Part shown: one piece after another, positions 55,874-64,000 of the stretch
How the letters are laid out: every line of letters starts with the position of its first letter
Numbering within the stretch: position 1 is the first letter of the stretch
NCBI GenBank assembly: GCA_030180135.1
Contig: CM058234.1
Location: 33,638,766 to 33,702,765 of the forward strand
Reading direction: 5' to 3'
Length of the DNA stretch: 64,000 bases
Source: Orychophragmus violaceus
Lineage: Eukaryota > Streptophyta > Magnoliopsida > Brassicales > Brassicaceae
Translations under genes and position numbers: made by a program
Notes under the pieces: generated by a model
Told to the model about the DNA's origin: nothing
The model's input: the letters and a program-made list of their open reading frames with translations, nothing else
Databases searched by the model: none

Positions 55874-57946
55874 ATGCAGAAGCGTGAAACTCGAAGTAAT
55901 CCGAACTTAAGCCTAATCAATCTCGATCTTGAAGAACTTGGACGTCTAGAGAGGACTAACAGAAGAGAAAGAAGAGAAAGAATGGTAGTACAGAGGCTGA
56001 TTCTAGTACGCGATGCTCAAGGTACTCTGAGGGACCAAGATAACAACCCATACAATGCTGCTTGGCAAAGGGTTGATGCTGAAGGGAATGTCATCCCTGA
56101 CCCTCCTGAGCCACCGCAACAGGAGCAGAACCAAGCGCCAAGACAGGCCCAGGGTAGAGAGATGGTTGTCCATGAGAGAACCTTAGCTGACTACAACAGA
56201 CCGGATGAGTTTCATGCTAACCGGTCAGCTCTAATTCTTCCTGGTTTTGAGAGGGATGATTTTGAGATCAAGACCATCTACTACTCGCTGATGAGACAGA
56301 TTGCATTCCATGGTCATCCTACAGAGCAGCCTATGGATCACATTGATACATTTGAGGACCTAATCAATGGCGTGAAGTATGATGGAATCTGCCAAGATTA
56401 TATGTTCCTCAAGCTCTTTCCATACAGTCTCGCTGGAGACGCTGCTGCTTGGCTGGAGCAACTGGCACCTGGTCAGTATACTACTTGGGCAGCCCTGAAG
56501 AGTGAGTTTCTGCGTCACTTCTATGATGATGCGCGTTCCGATCAGTCCAGACAGGACATTCTGACATTTACCCAAGGTCCTACTGAGCCACTTAAGACTG
56601 CTTGGATGAGATTTAGGAAGTACCAGCGTGACTGTCCACACCATGGATTCACTGAGGTCACATTGCTAGGTATCTTCTTCAGAGGCATATATCTGCCATA
56701 TCAGTCTGCGCTGGATAACTCCAGTAATGCAAACTTCAACACCAGAACTCCTGCACAAGCTAAGCAGTTGATTGAGAACTTAGTGAGCAGCAACAGCTGC
56801 AAGACTATGGATGATAGGAGGAAGAAATCTGGTGGAAGTGTAGAGAATTCAGAGATGGCTGAATTTAGATCTAAGCTGGACACAATTTGCAATCTCCTGG
56901 CTGGTAAGAAGGCTGTCCACTTTGCACAAGATGTAGAAGTAATTCAGACTGAGGAGAACACTCAGGAAGAAGATGTGAATTACATTGGAGGATCTGGTTT
57001 CCAAGGTAACAAATTTGGTAATCAGCAGGGAAACAGATTCTTCAATGGAGGACAGAAGAGTGCCTTCGCGGGCAATCAGAGCTCAGCTGGTTTTGGACAG
57101 ACAAGTGGTTTTCAGAAGCCTTTTGGACAAGGTACTCAGAGAACCTATGGATCTTCATCTTATCAGACTCCTCCTGCACCTACAGCTCATGGGAGTAAGA
57201 TGGAGGCGATGATGAAAGAACTGCTGGAAAATCAGATTAAGAGTGCTGTAGACTTCGACAAGAAGATAGATACAGTCTATGAGGAACTGAATGGAAAGAT
57301 TGGATACCTGAGCGCACATATGAAGGAGCTTGATGCTAAGGTTGCAAGAACTGCTGGATATGCTCAGAGGGAAGATGGATATCTCCCAGGGCGAACTGAT
57401 GTTAATCCCAAGTACCAATGTAATGAAGTGACATTGAGAAGTGGTAAGGAGTTGTTACCTGGCCAGAAAAGACAGCTGAGTGTGGAAGAACTCGTGGAAA
57501 TTGACGAGTTGGAAGATGAGATCCGTGACATTCGCAATGCATCGATCGACGCAACCAAGCAACGGTCGATGCAAGGCGATAACGAGGAAACTGTCGTAGC
57601 GAAGTCACCCAGCAACGATCGACACGACTCTAGTGACGATCGATGCAAGGCGACTGCAGAGGGTTCAAAACCAGAGAAACCGAAACAGTCGACCGAGAGA
57701 GTATACAAGCCTAAGGTACCTTATCCCAAGAATCCCAGAAAAGCTAAGAATGATAGGCAGTATGCAAAGTGGAAGGAATTCATTAAAAAGGTGAAAGTTG
57801 AAGTGCCTTTGATGGACTCCATGGAAACCTCTCCTGTGATGAAGAGATGCCTTATGGATATGATAGCTGGAAAGTGGTCTGATGAGGAGAGTGTAATGAT
57901 GATCAATGAGGTTTGTAGTGCAGTGATACAGGGTAGGATTCCCTAG
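55874..57946 (+). CDS. gag: gag polyprotein of element C
   Basis: 690 codons from ATG 55874 (MQKRETRSN, the ATG shared with element B) to TAG at 57944. It forms the virus-like particle. Order: a charged N-terminus with LGRLERTNRRERRERM (about residues 25-40); RDAQGTLRDQDNNPYN; the retrotrans_gag core (about 130-290) with FHGHPTEQPMDHIDTFED, LAGDAAAWLEQLAPGQYTTW, HFYDDARSDQSRQDIL and RDCPHHGFTEVTLLGIFF; a Gly/Phe/Gln-rich stretch (about 370-430); a coiled LNGKIGYLSAHMKELDAKV segment; LPGRTDVNPKYQC; and a linker whose DNA holds two motif pairs (57538-57647). There is no CCHC knuckle. The frame runs straight into pol after the stop. Confidence 0.9.
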   Translation: MQKRETRSNPNLSLINLDLEELGRLERTNRRERRERMVVQRLILVRDAQGTLRDQDNNPYNAAWQRVDAEGNVIPDPPEPPQQEQNQAPRQAQGREMVVHERTLADYNRPDEFHANRSALILPGFERDDFEIKTIYYSLMRQIAFHGHPTEQPMDHIDTFEDLINGVKYDGICQDYMFLKLFPYSLAGDAAAWLEQLAPGQYTTWAALKSEFLRHFYDDARSDQSRQDILTFTQGPTEPLKTAWMRFRKYQRDCPHHGFTEVTLLGIFFRGIYLPYQSALDNSSNANFNTRTPAQAKQLIENLVSSNSCKTMDDRRKKSGGSVENSEMAEFRSKLDTICNLLAGKKAVHFAQDVEVIQTEENTQEEDVNYIGGSGFQGNKFGNQQGNRFFNGGQKSAFAGNQSSAGFGQTSGFQKPFGQGTQRTYGSSSYQTPPAPTAHGSKMEAMMKELLENQIKSAVDFDKKIDTVYEELNGKIGYLSAHMKELDAKVARTAGYAQREDGYLPGRTDVNPKYQCNEVTLRSGKELLPGQKRQLSVEELVEIDELEDEIRDIRNASIDATKQRSMQGDNEETVVAKSPSNDRHDSSDDRCKATAEGSKPEKPKQSTERVYKPKVPYPKNPRKAKNDRQYAKWKEFIKKVKVEVPLMDSMETSPVMKRCLMDMIAGKWSDEESVMMINEVCSAVIQGRIP

Positions 57947-60900
57947 AAGTTGAAGGATCCAGGAAGCTTCGTGTTGGATTGTGCTATCTACAGAGAGAGA
58001 TTTGAAAGGTCTCTATGTGATCTTGGTTCCAGTGTGAATCTTATGCCCCTCTCAGTTGCTAAAAGGCTCGGGATGACTGACTTTATACCCACTAGGATAT
58101 CACTGGTTCTGGCAGATAGAACAATCAGGATTCCCGAAGGAGTATTGGAGGATGTGCCTATAATGATTGGCAAATGTGTGATCCCAACTGACCCTGTGGT
58201 TCTACAGTATGGACAGGAGCCAAAAGATCCACTAATTCTAGGCAGGCCTTTCTTAGCTACAGCTGGTGCGATGATTGACTGTCAAGGAGGTAAAATAGTT
58301 CTGAATGTGGGAGATCTGAAGATGAGTTTTGATATGGACAAGCTGGTAAAGAGACCAACAATCGACGGACAGACCTTCTATGTGGACACATTAGGTGATC
58401 TGTCTGCAGAGTACTTTCACCAATCACATGCTGAAGACCCACTAGAAAGGGCTTTACTGAGCTCTATATTGGAGCTGGAGTACCTGCAGGACGAACCGGC
58501 AATGTGCTATACGAGATTGATGGATTTTGTTGAAGTAGCAATGCAGGTGGAAGTGTCTGACGCGACGATGCAACGATCGACACTACCTAAGCATCGGTCG
58601 TTGCAAGTCGACAGAGACTGGGCCGAGGAGAAAGCTCCGAAGATAGAGCTGAAAAAACTTCCATCCGGGCTAAGGTACGCATTTCTTGGACCCAATTCAA
58701 CTTATCCAGTGATTGTTAATGCTAGTTTGAACAACGCAGAGCTCACTTTACTGCTAAGCAAGCTGCGCAAGCATCGCAAAGCTCTTGGCTATTCTCTTGA
58801 TGACATTTCAGGTATCTCACCGGAGCTGTGCATGCATCGGATACATCTTGAGGATGAGTCTAAGACGTCTGTTGAGCATCAGAGAAGGCTTAATCCTAAT
58901 ATGCAGGAAGTGGTCAAGAAGGAGATTATGAAACTCCTTGATGCTGGGATTATCTATCCTATCTCTGACAGTGATTGGGTGAGTCCAGTCCATGTAGTAC
59001 CTAAGAAGGGCGGAGTTACAGTTGTGAAGAATGAGAAGAACGAGCCGATCCCTACTAGGACTGTAACAGGACACAGGATGTGCATAGATTACGGGAAACT
59101 GAATGCTGCAACTAGGAAAGATCATTTTCCCTTGCCTTTTATTGATCAGATGCTAGAAAGGTTAGCCAATCATCCTTATTACTGCTTCCTCGATGGATAC
59201 TCAGGTTTCTTTCAGATTCCTATCCACCCAGAAGATCAGGGAAAGACCACTTTCACTTATCCATATGGCACATTTGCTTACCGTAGGATGCCTTTTGGAC
59301 TCTGTAATGCTCCTGCCACTTTCACTTATCCATATGGCACATTTGCTTACCGTAGGATGCCTTTTGGACTCTGTAATGCTCCTGCCACTTTCCAGAGATG
59401 CATGATGTCCATATTCATAGATATGATTGAGGACTTTATGGAGGTATTCATGGATGATTTCTCAGTCTATGGATCATCTTATAATGAATGTTTAGATAAT
59501 CTGAGCAAGGTGCTGACTAGATGTGAAGAGAAACACTTGGTCCTTAACTGGGAAAAATGCCATTTCATGGTCAGAGATGGTATTGTTCTTGGACATAAAG
59601 TGTCTGAAGCAGGGATCAAAGTGAACCGCACTAAGATCGAGGTAATGACCAACCTTCATGCACCTGATTCCGTTAAGTCCATAAGAAGCTTTCTTGGACA
59701 TGCTGGCTTCTATAGACGGTTCATCAAAGACTTCAGTAAGATTGCTAGGCTACTTACTGCTTTGCTGTGTAAAGATACCAAATTTGACTTCACTGCAGAC
59801 TGTCAGACTGCATTTGAACAGATCAAACAGGCATTGGTGAGCGCTCCAATAGTTCAGCCTCCAGATTGGGATCTACCTTTTGAGGTTATGTGTGATGCAA
59901 GTGATTTTGCTGTAGGAGCTGTTCTGGGACAGAAGAAGGACAGAAAGCTACATGCTATCTATTATGCTAGTAGGACGCTAGATGATGCACAAAGGAACTA
60001 TGCAACCACGGAGAAGGAGCTGTTGGCTGTTGTCTTTGCATTTGAGAAGTTCTGCCCCTATCTTGTTGGCTCCAAGGTGATTGTTCACACTGACCATTCA
60101 GCCCTGAAGTATCTGATGCAGAAAAAGGATGCTAAGCCTAGACTGTTGAGATGGATTATGTTGCTTCAGGAGTTTGATATTGAAGTAAGGGACAAGAAGG
60201 GAGTGGAGAATGGAGTTGCTGATCATCTTTCACGGTTGCTAGTTGAGGAAGACATGCCTATAAATGATTATTTGCCTGAGGAAAACGTCAACATGATCAG
60301 TACTGTTTTTCAGACGAATTTGGGCAGTGAGTTGCAGAACTGTCAGGACAATCGCATTGTGTCGATCGATGCCACATTGGCAACGGTCGATACAAGTATC
60401 GGGGAAGCAACGATCGATACACGCTCATGCAACGGTCGATGCATACCTGATACGAGCCGAGAGTCTTTCAGAGTCAGAATTGGGAATTATGACTTCGAAA
60501 TTTCTGCTGTAGCAACCTCTGATCGACCCTGGTATGCAGATATAGCTAATTACCTTGCTGCTGAGACTGAACCGGATGATTTAAAGGGTTATGAAAAGAA
60601 AAGGTTCTTTAGGGAACTTAGAAGATACTACTGGGATGAGCCTTATCTCTATAAGCACTGTTCAGATGGTCTTTACAGGAGATGCATTGCTGAATCTGAA
60701 GTCCCTGATATCCTCTTCCACTGTCATGGATCAGATTATGCTGGACATTTTTCTACATTCAAGACTGTGTCTAAGGTTCTGCAAGCAGGTTTCTGGTGGC
60801 CTACGATGTTTAGAGACACTCATTCTTTCATCACTCAGTGTGATGCCTGTCAGAGGAGAGGGAAAATCAGCAAGAAGCATGAAATGTCTCAGAATTTCAT

Positions 60901-61819
60901 TCTGGAAGTTGAGGTTTTTGATTGTTGGGGTATAGATTTCATGGGTCCTTTTCCCTCATCCCATGGGAATAAGTTCATCTTGGTTGTTGTAGACTATGTG
61001 TCTAAATGGGTTGAAGCAATAGCTAGTCCAACCAATGATTCTTCAGTGGTCATTAAGCTGTTTAAGACCATCATATTCCCCAGATTTGGAGTGCCTCGTA
61101 TAGTGATTAGTGATGGAGGATCTCATTTTATCAATAAGGTCTTCGAGAAGCTGCTAAAGAAGCATGGAGTTCATCACAGAGTCGCTACTCCTTATCACCC
61201 TCAGACTAGTGGACAAGTTGAGGTCTCTAACAGGCAGATTAAAGAGATCCTTGAGAAGACAGTTGGAAAGACAAGAAAAGATTGGGCAGCAAAGTTAGAT
61301 GATGCATTATGGGCCTACCGGACAGCATTCAAGACACCACTTGGGACCACTCCATTCCATCTGCTGTATAGAAAAGCATGTCATCTGCCAGTGGAACTTG
61401 AGCACAAAGCAGTATGGGCTGTGAAACAGATGAACTTTGATCTTAAGTCTGCTGCAGAGAGGAGATTGGTACAGCTTAATGAGTTGGATGAGATCAGACA
61501 TTTTGCTTATGAGAACTCAAAGCTGTATAAGGAGAGGACTAAGGCATATCATGACAAGAAGATTGTCTCCAGACAGTTTGAGCCCAATGATCAGGTACTT
61601 TTGTATAACTCTCGTTTGCATTTGTTTCCAGGTAAGCTGAAATCAAGGTGGTCTGGTCCCTTCACAATCAAAGAGGTGTGTCCGTATGGAGCTGTCGTTC
61701 TAACTGGTAAGGACGGTTATGAATTCACTGTGAATGGACAGCGGGTGAAACATTATTGGGCTAAGGCCGAGATTCCAGGAGGGCATATTCTGCCTCTGGA
61801 TGATGTACCCTCAACATAA
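57947..61819 (+). CDS. pol: pol polyprotein of element C
   Basis: 1290 codons plus stop, in the gag frame after the TAG. Protease CDLGSSVNLMPLS (about residues 22-35) and ILGRPFLATAGAM; a linker with a motif pair (58566-58606); RT with WVSPVHVVPKKGG (about 343), CIDYGKLNAATRKDHF (Gly where A has Arg), a doubled FGLCNAPATF region (59247-59384) and catalytic VFMDDFS (about 500). RNase H has CDASDFAVGAVLG (about 648) and TTEKELLAVV. A motif-bearing linker (60357-60441) precedes the integrase HHCC region (about 925-965) and its DDE core GIDFMGPF, ISDGGSHF, SGQVEVSN; the end is RVKHYWAKAEIPGG. No ATG follows the TAG closely, so expression would need readthrough. It may be inactive because of the TAG and the RT duplication. 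Confidence 0.9.
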   Translation, partial: KLKDPGSFVLDCAIYRERFERSLCDLGSSVNLMPLSVAKRLGMTDFIPTRISLVLADRTIRIPEGVLEDVPIMIGKCVIPTDPVVLQYGQEPKDPLILGRPFLATAGAMIDCQGGKIVLNVGDLKMSFDMDKLVKRPTIDGQTFYVDTLGDLSAEYFHQSHAEDPLERALLSSILELEYLQDEPAMCYTRLMDFVEVAMQVEVSDATMQRSTLPKHRSLQVDRDWAEEKAPKIELKKLPSGLRYAFLGPNSTYPVIVNASLNNAELTLLLSKLRKHRKALGYSLDDISGISPELCMHRIHLEDESKTSVEHQRRLNPNMQEVVKKEIMKLLDAGIIYPISDSDWVSPVHVVPKKGGVTVVKNEKNEPIPTRTVTGHRMCIDYGKLNAATRKDHFPLPFIDQMLERLANHPYYCFLDGYSGFFQIPIHPEDQGKTTFTYPYGTFAYRRMPFGLCNAPATFTYPYGTFAYRRMPFGLCNAPATFQRCMMSIFIDMIEDFMEVFMDDFSVYGSSYNECLDNLSKVLTRCEEKHLVLNWEKCHFMVRDGIVLGHKVSEAGIKVNRTKIEVMTNLHAPDSVKSIRSFLGHAGFYRRFIKDFSKIARLLTALLCKDTKFDFTADCQTAFEQIKQALVSAPIVQPPDWDLPFEVMCDASDFAVGAVLGQKKDRKLHAIYYASRTLDDAQRNYATTEKELLAVVFAFEKFCPYLVGSKVIVHTDHSALKYLMQKKDAKPRLLRWIMLLQEFDIEVRDKKGVENGVADHLSRLLVEEDMPINDYLPEENVNMISTVFQTNLGSELQNCQDNRIVSIDATLATVDTSIGEATIDTRSCNGRCIPDTSRESFRVRIGNYDFEISAVATSDRPWYADIANYLAAETEPDDLKGYEKKRFFRELRRYYWDEPYLYKHCSDGLYRRCIAESEVPDILFHCHGSDYAGHFSTFKTVSKVLQAGFWWPTMFRDTHSFITQCDACQRRGKISKKHEMSQNFILEVEVFDCWGIDFMGPFPSSHGNKFILVVVDYVSKWVEAIASPTNDSSVVIKLFKTIIFPRFGVPRIVISDGGSHFINKVFEKLLKKHGVHHRVATPYHPQTSGQVEVSNRQIKEILEKTVGKTRKDWAAKLDDALWAYRTAFKTPLGTTPFHLLYRKACHLPVELEHKAVWAVKQMNFDLKSAAERRLVQLNELDEIRHFAYENSKLYKERTKAYHDKKIVSRQFEPNDQVLLYNSRLHLFPGKLKSRWSGPFTIKEVCPYGAVVLTGKDGYEFTVNGQRVKHYWAKAEIPGGHILPLDDVPST
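59247..59384 (+). repeat. 69-bp tandem duplication in the RT domain (element C)
   Basis: Two identical 69-bp units (59247-59315, 59316-59384) add 23 residues in frame around MPFGLCNAPATF. The 8 bases CCACTTTC at the joint recur after the second unit, pointing to slippage or a microhomology-driven event. A and B have one unit. Confidence 0.95.
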
Positions 61820-61853
61820 ATCTGCTGAAGCGTCAAGCTAGTGACCATAAACA

Positions 61854-61877
61854 AGCGCTGAGTGGGAGGCAACCCAC
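61854..61877 (+). promoter_or_regulatory. Conserved stem-loop after the pol stop (element C)
   Basis: AGCGCT then GTGGGAGGCAACCCAC, a perfect 5-bp stem around AGGCAA, 35 bases after the pol stop. Counterparts lie at 11547, 37525 and 42636. Confidence 0.6.
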
Positions 61878-61974
61878 TGTTTTCGTTTTTGCATTTTGAT
61901 TTTAGTGTTTTTATAGGATCTTACGCTTGTTTCTGGTTTTAGTGAGTTTATGTTTGCAGGTCTCGGATTAATAC

Positions 61975-62128
61975 GCAGTGCGTCGATCGACACACCATTG
62001 TGTCGATCGTCACAACATGATTGAAATCGCACTGCAGCGATCGTTGCGGTCCTGAGCAACGATCGACCCACAACGAAAAATCACCTAGCAACGGTCGATG
62101 CACTTAGTGCAACGATCGATGCCTGAAT
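61975..62128 (+). repeat. Array of paired CGATCG palindromes after pol (element C)
   Basis: Three pairs with centres 20-22 bp apart, for example GCAGCGATCGTTGC then GCAACGATCGACCC. It stands where element B has two arrays separated by ORF-1. Confidence 0.8.
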
Positions 62129-62149
62129 GCGACAGAGGTATAACCCGAG

Positions 62150-63172
62150 AGAACTTAACCATCCTTAAACAAATTTTTATTTTCTTTTTGCCAATCCTTC
62201 GCTTGACACTACTGGGGACAGTGTGTCTTAAGTGTGGGGGAGGTTCTACAAACTTCTTTCTTTTGTTTTCTTAGAGTCATTTAAAAATTTTCAAAATTTT
62301 TATTTTATTGAGTCAAAATTTGTTTAAGTAAGAAACAATGATTTTTTTGAGAAGATTAGCAGCACTTGCAGGAACTTAAGTAACCATTGGGATGAAGCTG
62401 CAGATTATCTCTGACTATTAGAAAACCCAGACACGGATCAACCTACTAAGGACACCCACATCACTTCAGGTATCAGAGGATCCTTTTACTGACTTCACCC
62501 TAATACTGACTTAGATTTCTCCCCTAAGGGCTTGGTATACTTTGTGTCGGATTCCCTTGTTAGTTCTGACACAGCCTGTAAACCTGTCTTATCTAGTTCC
62601 CTTCTCCCCTTCCATTAAAAAAAAAAAAAAAAAGATAATAAACTGAGGATGAGTTAGTAACTCTGAAGTGGTCATGGGAATGGTAGCAAACACTATTTTC
62701 TCTCATGTGATCCATGGAATGTGTCCAAAGTACACCCCTTAACGGGAAGAGCACTGATAAAAAAATAAAATGATACCCAATGGGAAAATCAGAATGCTAA
62801 GGAAGGGAAAAGAGAAGAAAGTGACTAGAGAAAGATAGTATGGTGGTCTAGAGCTGATAAGGTAAGAATCCATGTGCCTTTGATCGATACTCCTTAGGTG
62901 AGACCGCACTTAAATACTTGCAGAAGTCAGTAGGGAGAATTTGAATGCTTGAATGTGATTGTGGAGTTTACTTAGGACAGTTGCTAAGTGTGGGGGAAGT
63001 ATATGTTGGTCTTGATGTCTGCAGGTTGATTCTTTCATGTAGTTTACTAAGGGGAATCTGAGTGTTGCTGCTTCTAGGATGAAAAGAGTTTCTGAAGAGT
63101 TTTCAAACCTCTTCACTGCATTTTAGTTCTCTATTTTGCTTGAGGGCAAGCAAAGGCTAAGTGTGGGGGAGT
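62150..63172 (+). promoter_or_regulatory. 3' noncoding domain of element C with three polypurine tracts
   Basis: Noncoding. AAGTGTGGGGGAxx tracts lie at 62230-62243, 62986-62999 and 63159-63172, the last next to the LTR. A perfect hairpin TTGCTTG-AGGG-CAAGCAA lies at 63136-63153. The blocks around 62375-62600 and 62640-62990 align with B and A. The conserved content and the position suggest signals for reverse transcription, packaging or transcript ending. Confidence 0.7.
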
Positions 63173-64000
63173 TGATATATCATGGTTTTTACCCATTTTA
63201 TGCCATGATATAGATGTGTTTTTAGTGTCTTTTGTGTTATTTTAGAGTCTTTTACAGGTTTAATCAGGTTTGGAGCTAATTGGAGATAATTGGAGTATTT
63301 TGGGACTTTTGGAGCATTTTGGCCGAGAGTTTAACTCACTGCCCGATTTGATGATCATGCATCGATCGACACACCTTTGGTGTCGATCGACACACTAGCG
63401 AGATGGGCCGTACGCGGCGGTTTAACAAAGTTATGAAGATTTGCAGAGAAGCCCAGAATAGTTTCAGTATTTACACAGAAGCCCCAGCCGAGATTATGCC
63501 TATATATTTAGAGTTTTGGCTTTTATTTTAGATACACTTTCATACTTAGAGCTAAAAGATTTTTAGAGCTTTTGGGGCTGATCTAATCTTGTACTTCATC
63601 TATTTTGGAGAAGATTTCGAACCCATTTATCTATTTAATTTCTTATATGCAATCTATTATTTCTATGATTTCTGTTTCATTAATCATATCTGAGTAGATT
63701 CATAGTTAGGTTTAGGGTTTCTCATTAAGGATTTCATGACTTGCTAGACTTGTTTAATTCAGTTAAGGATTCACATGATTAGAATATTCTTCAAACTAAA
63801 TTGTGCTTAATGCTAGTTCTAACCTGATCAATTAGAATCTAGACTTTAGGTTGCTAAATACGACACGAGAGTGTGGTTTAGAGTCTGAACTATTTAGGTT
63901 GAGCAATTAAATTATTCGCAAAGAGATTTGGCTTAGTTTAATTGTGAACATATCGAACTTGAAATTAATGCTAGTTTAATCTGTTAGTAATTGCAAAGAG
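63173..64000 (+). repeat. 3' LTR of element C (cut by window end)
   Basis: The first 828 bp of the 3' LTR, about 98% identical to the 5' LTR by hand count. The outer end and the second target duplication are outside the window. Confidence 0.93.

Larger units (their letters stand above)
54464..64000 (+). mobile_element. Gypsy element C (Athila-like), youngest, truncated by window
   Basis: LTR 54464-55659, tRNA-Asp primer site, gag, pol, post-pol stem-loop, motif array, 3' noncoding domain, polypurine tract and 3' LTR from 63173 to the window end. I count about 15 substitutions in the first 828 LTR bases (about 1.8%), so it is the youngest of the three. It lacks the ORF-1 module present in A and B. 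Lesions seen are one TAG between gag and pol and a 69-bp duplication in RT. Confidence 0.93.

Noticed and set aside
57944..57946. Programmed readthrough stop as an established feature
   Set aside because: Context lacks known readthrough signals and the sibling elements have sense codons here; kept only as a finding to test.

Overview
The window is plant nuclear DNA, most likely pericentromeric or other repeat-rich heterochromatin from a Brassicaceae species. The evidence is Athila-like Ty3/gypsy retrotransposons primed by plant tRNA-Asp, Ta11-type LINEs with a DUF4283-like ORF1, a TNP2-type CACTA transposon, Copia elements and TTTAGGG-type telomere-like repeats. The species assignment is inference. 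I found no intact host gene, rRNA, tRNA or CRISPR. The one possible host coding start (54430) is cut after 34 bases by a retrotransposon.

Layout. 1-1456: a minus-strand Copia-like LTR with primer site and AT-rich leader. 1660-5051: a 5'-truncated, broken LINE on the plus strand with a poly(A) tail. 5549-29130: a second, near full-length but broken LINE on the minus strand. It is split by gypsy element A (6715-24502, minus), which is itself split by a CACTA transposon (13338-18968). A small CACTA-like insert lies in the LINE ORF1 (about 27962-28373). About 29131-43880: an old, eroded Athila-like stretch split by gypsy element B (30152-41924, plus, perfect 5-bp target duplication CTTAC). 44371-49396: a broken Copia element with a 204-bp pure GAA repeat and an inverted copy of its own LTR start. 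49397-54463: mostly AT-rich intergenic DNA with a 71-bp retroposon stub, a possible processed retrocopy and the interrupted gene start. 54464 to the window end: gypsy element C (plus), the youngest and best preserved. It has a 690-codon gag and a 1290-codon pol in the same frame, separated by one TAG.

Elements A, B and C are related subfamilies: LTRs of about 1.17-1.20 kb beginning TGATATATCA and ending in ATCA, a tRNA-Asp primer site, gag, then protease, reverse transcriptase, RNase H and integrase, and a long conserved 3' noncoding domain ending in a polypurine tract. A and B also carry a downstream ATHILA ORF-1-like gene behind an apparent 5'-UTR intron; C lacks it. My hand counts of LTR divergence are roughly 5% (A, partial count), 4% (B) and 2% (C), which gives the relative order of insertion.

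The most interesting unexplained signal is a paired palindrome motif. Two CGATCG-centred sites (CGACCG/CGGTCG in A) lie 20-22 bp apart, and many pairs form an inverted repeat of about 14-bp arms around a short loop. Pairs recur at equivalent positions in all three gypsy elements: LTR, leader, gag-protease linker, protease-RT linker, RNase H-integrase linker, and arrays flanking ORF-1. Further signals are a stem-loop just after the pol stop that is shared by four elements, extra copies of the polypurine tract, and a hairpin beside the tract.
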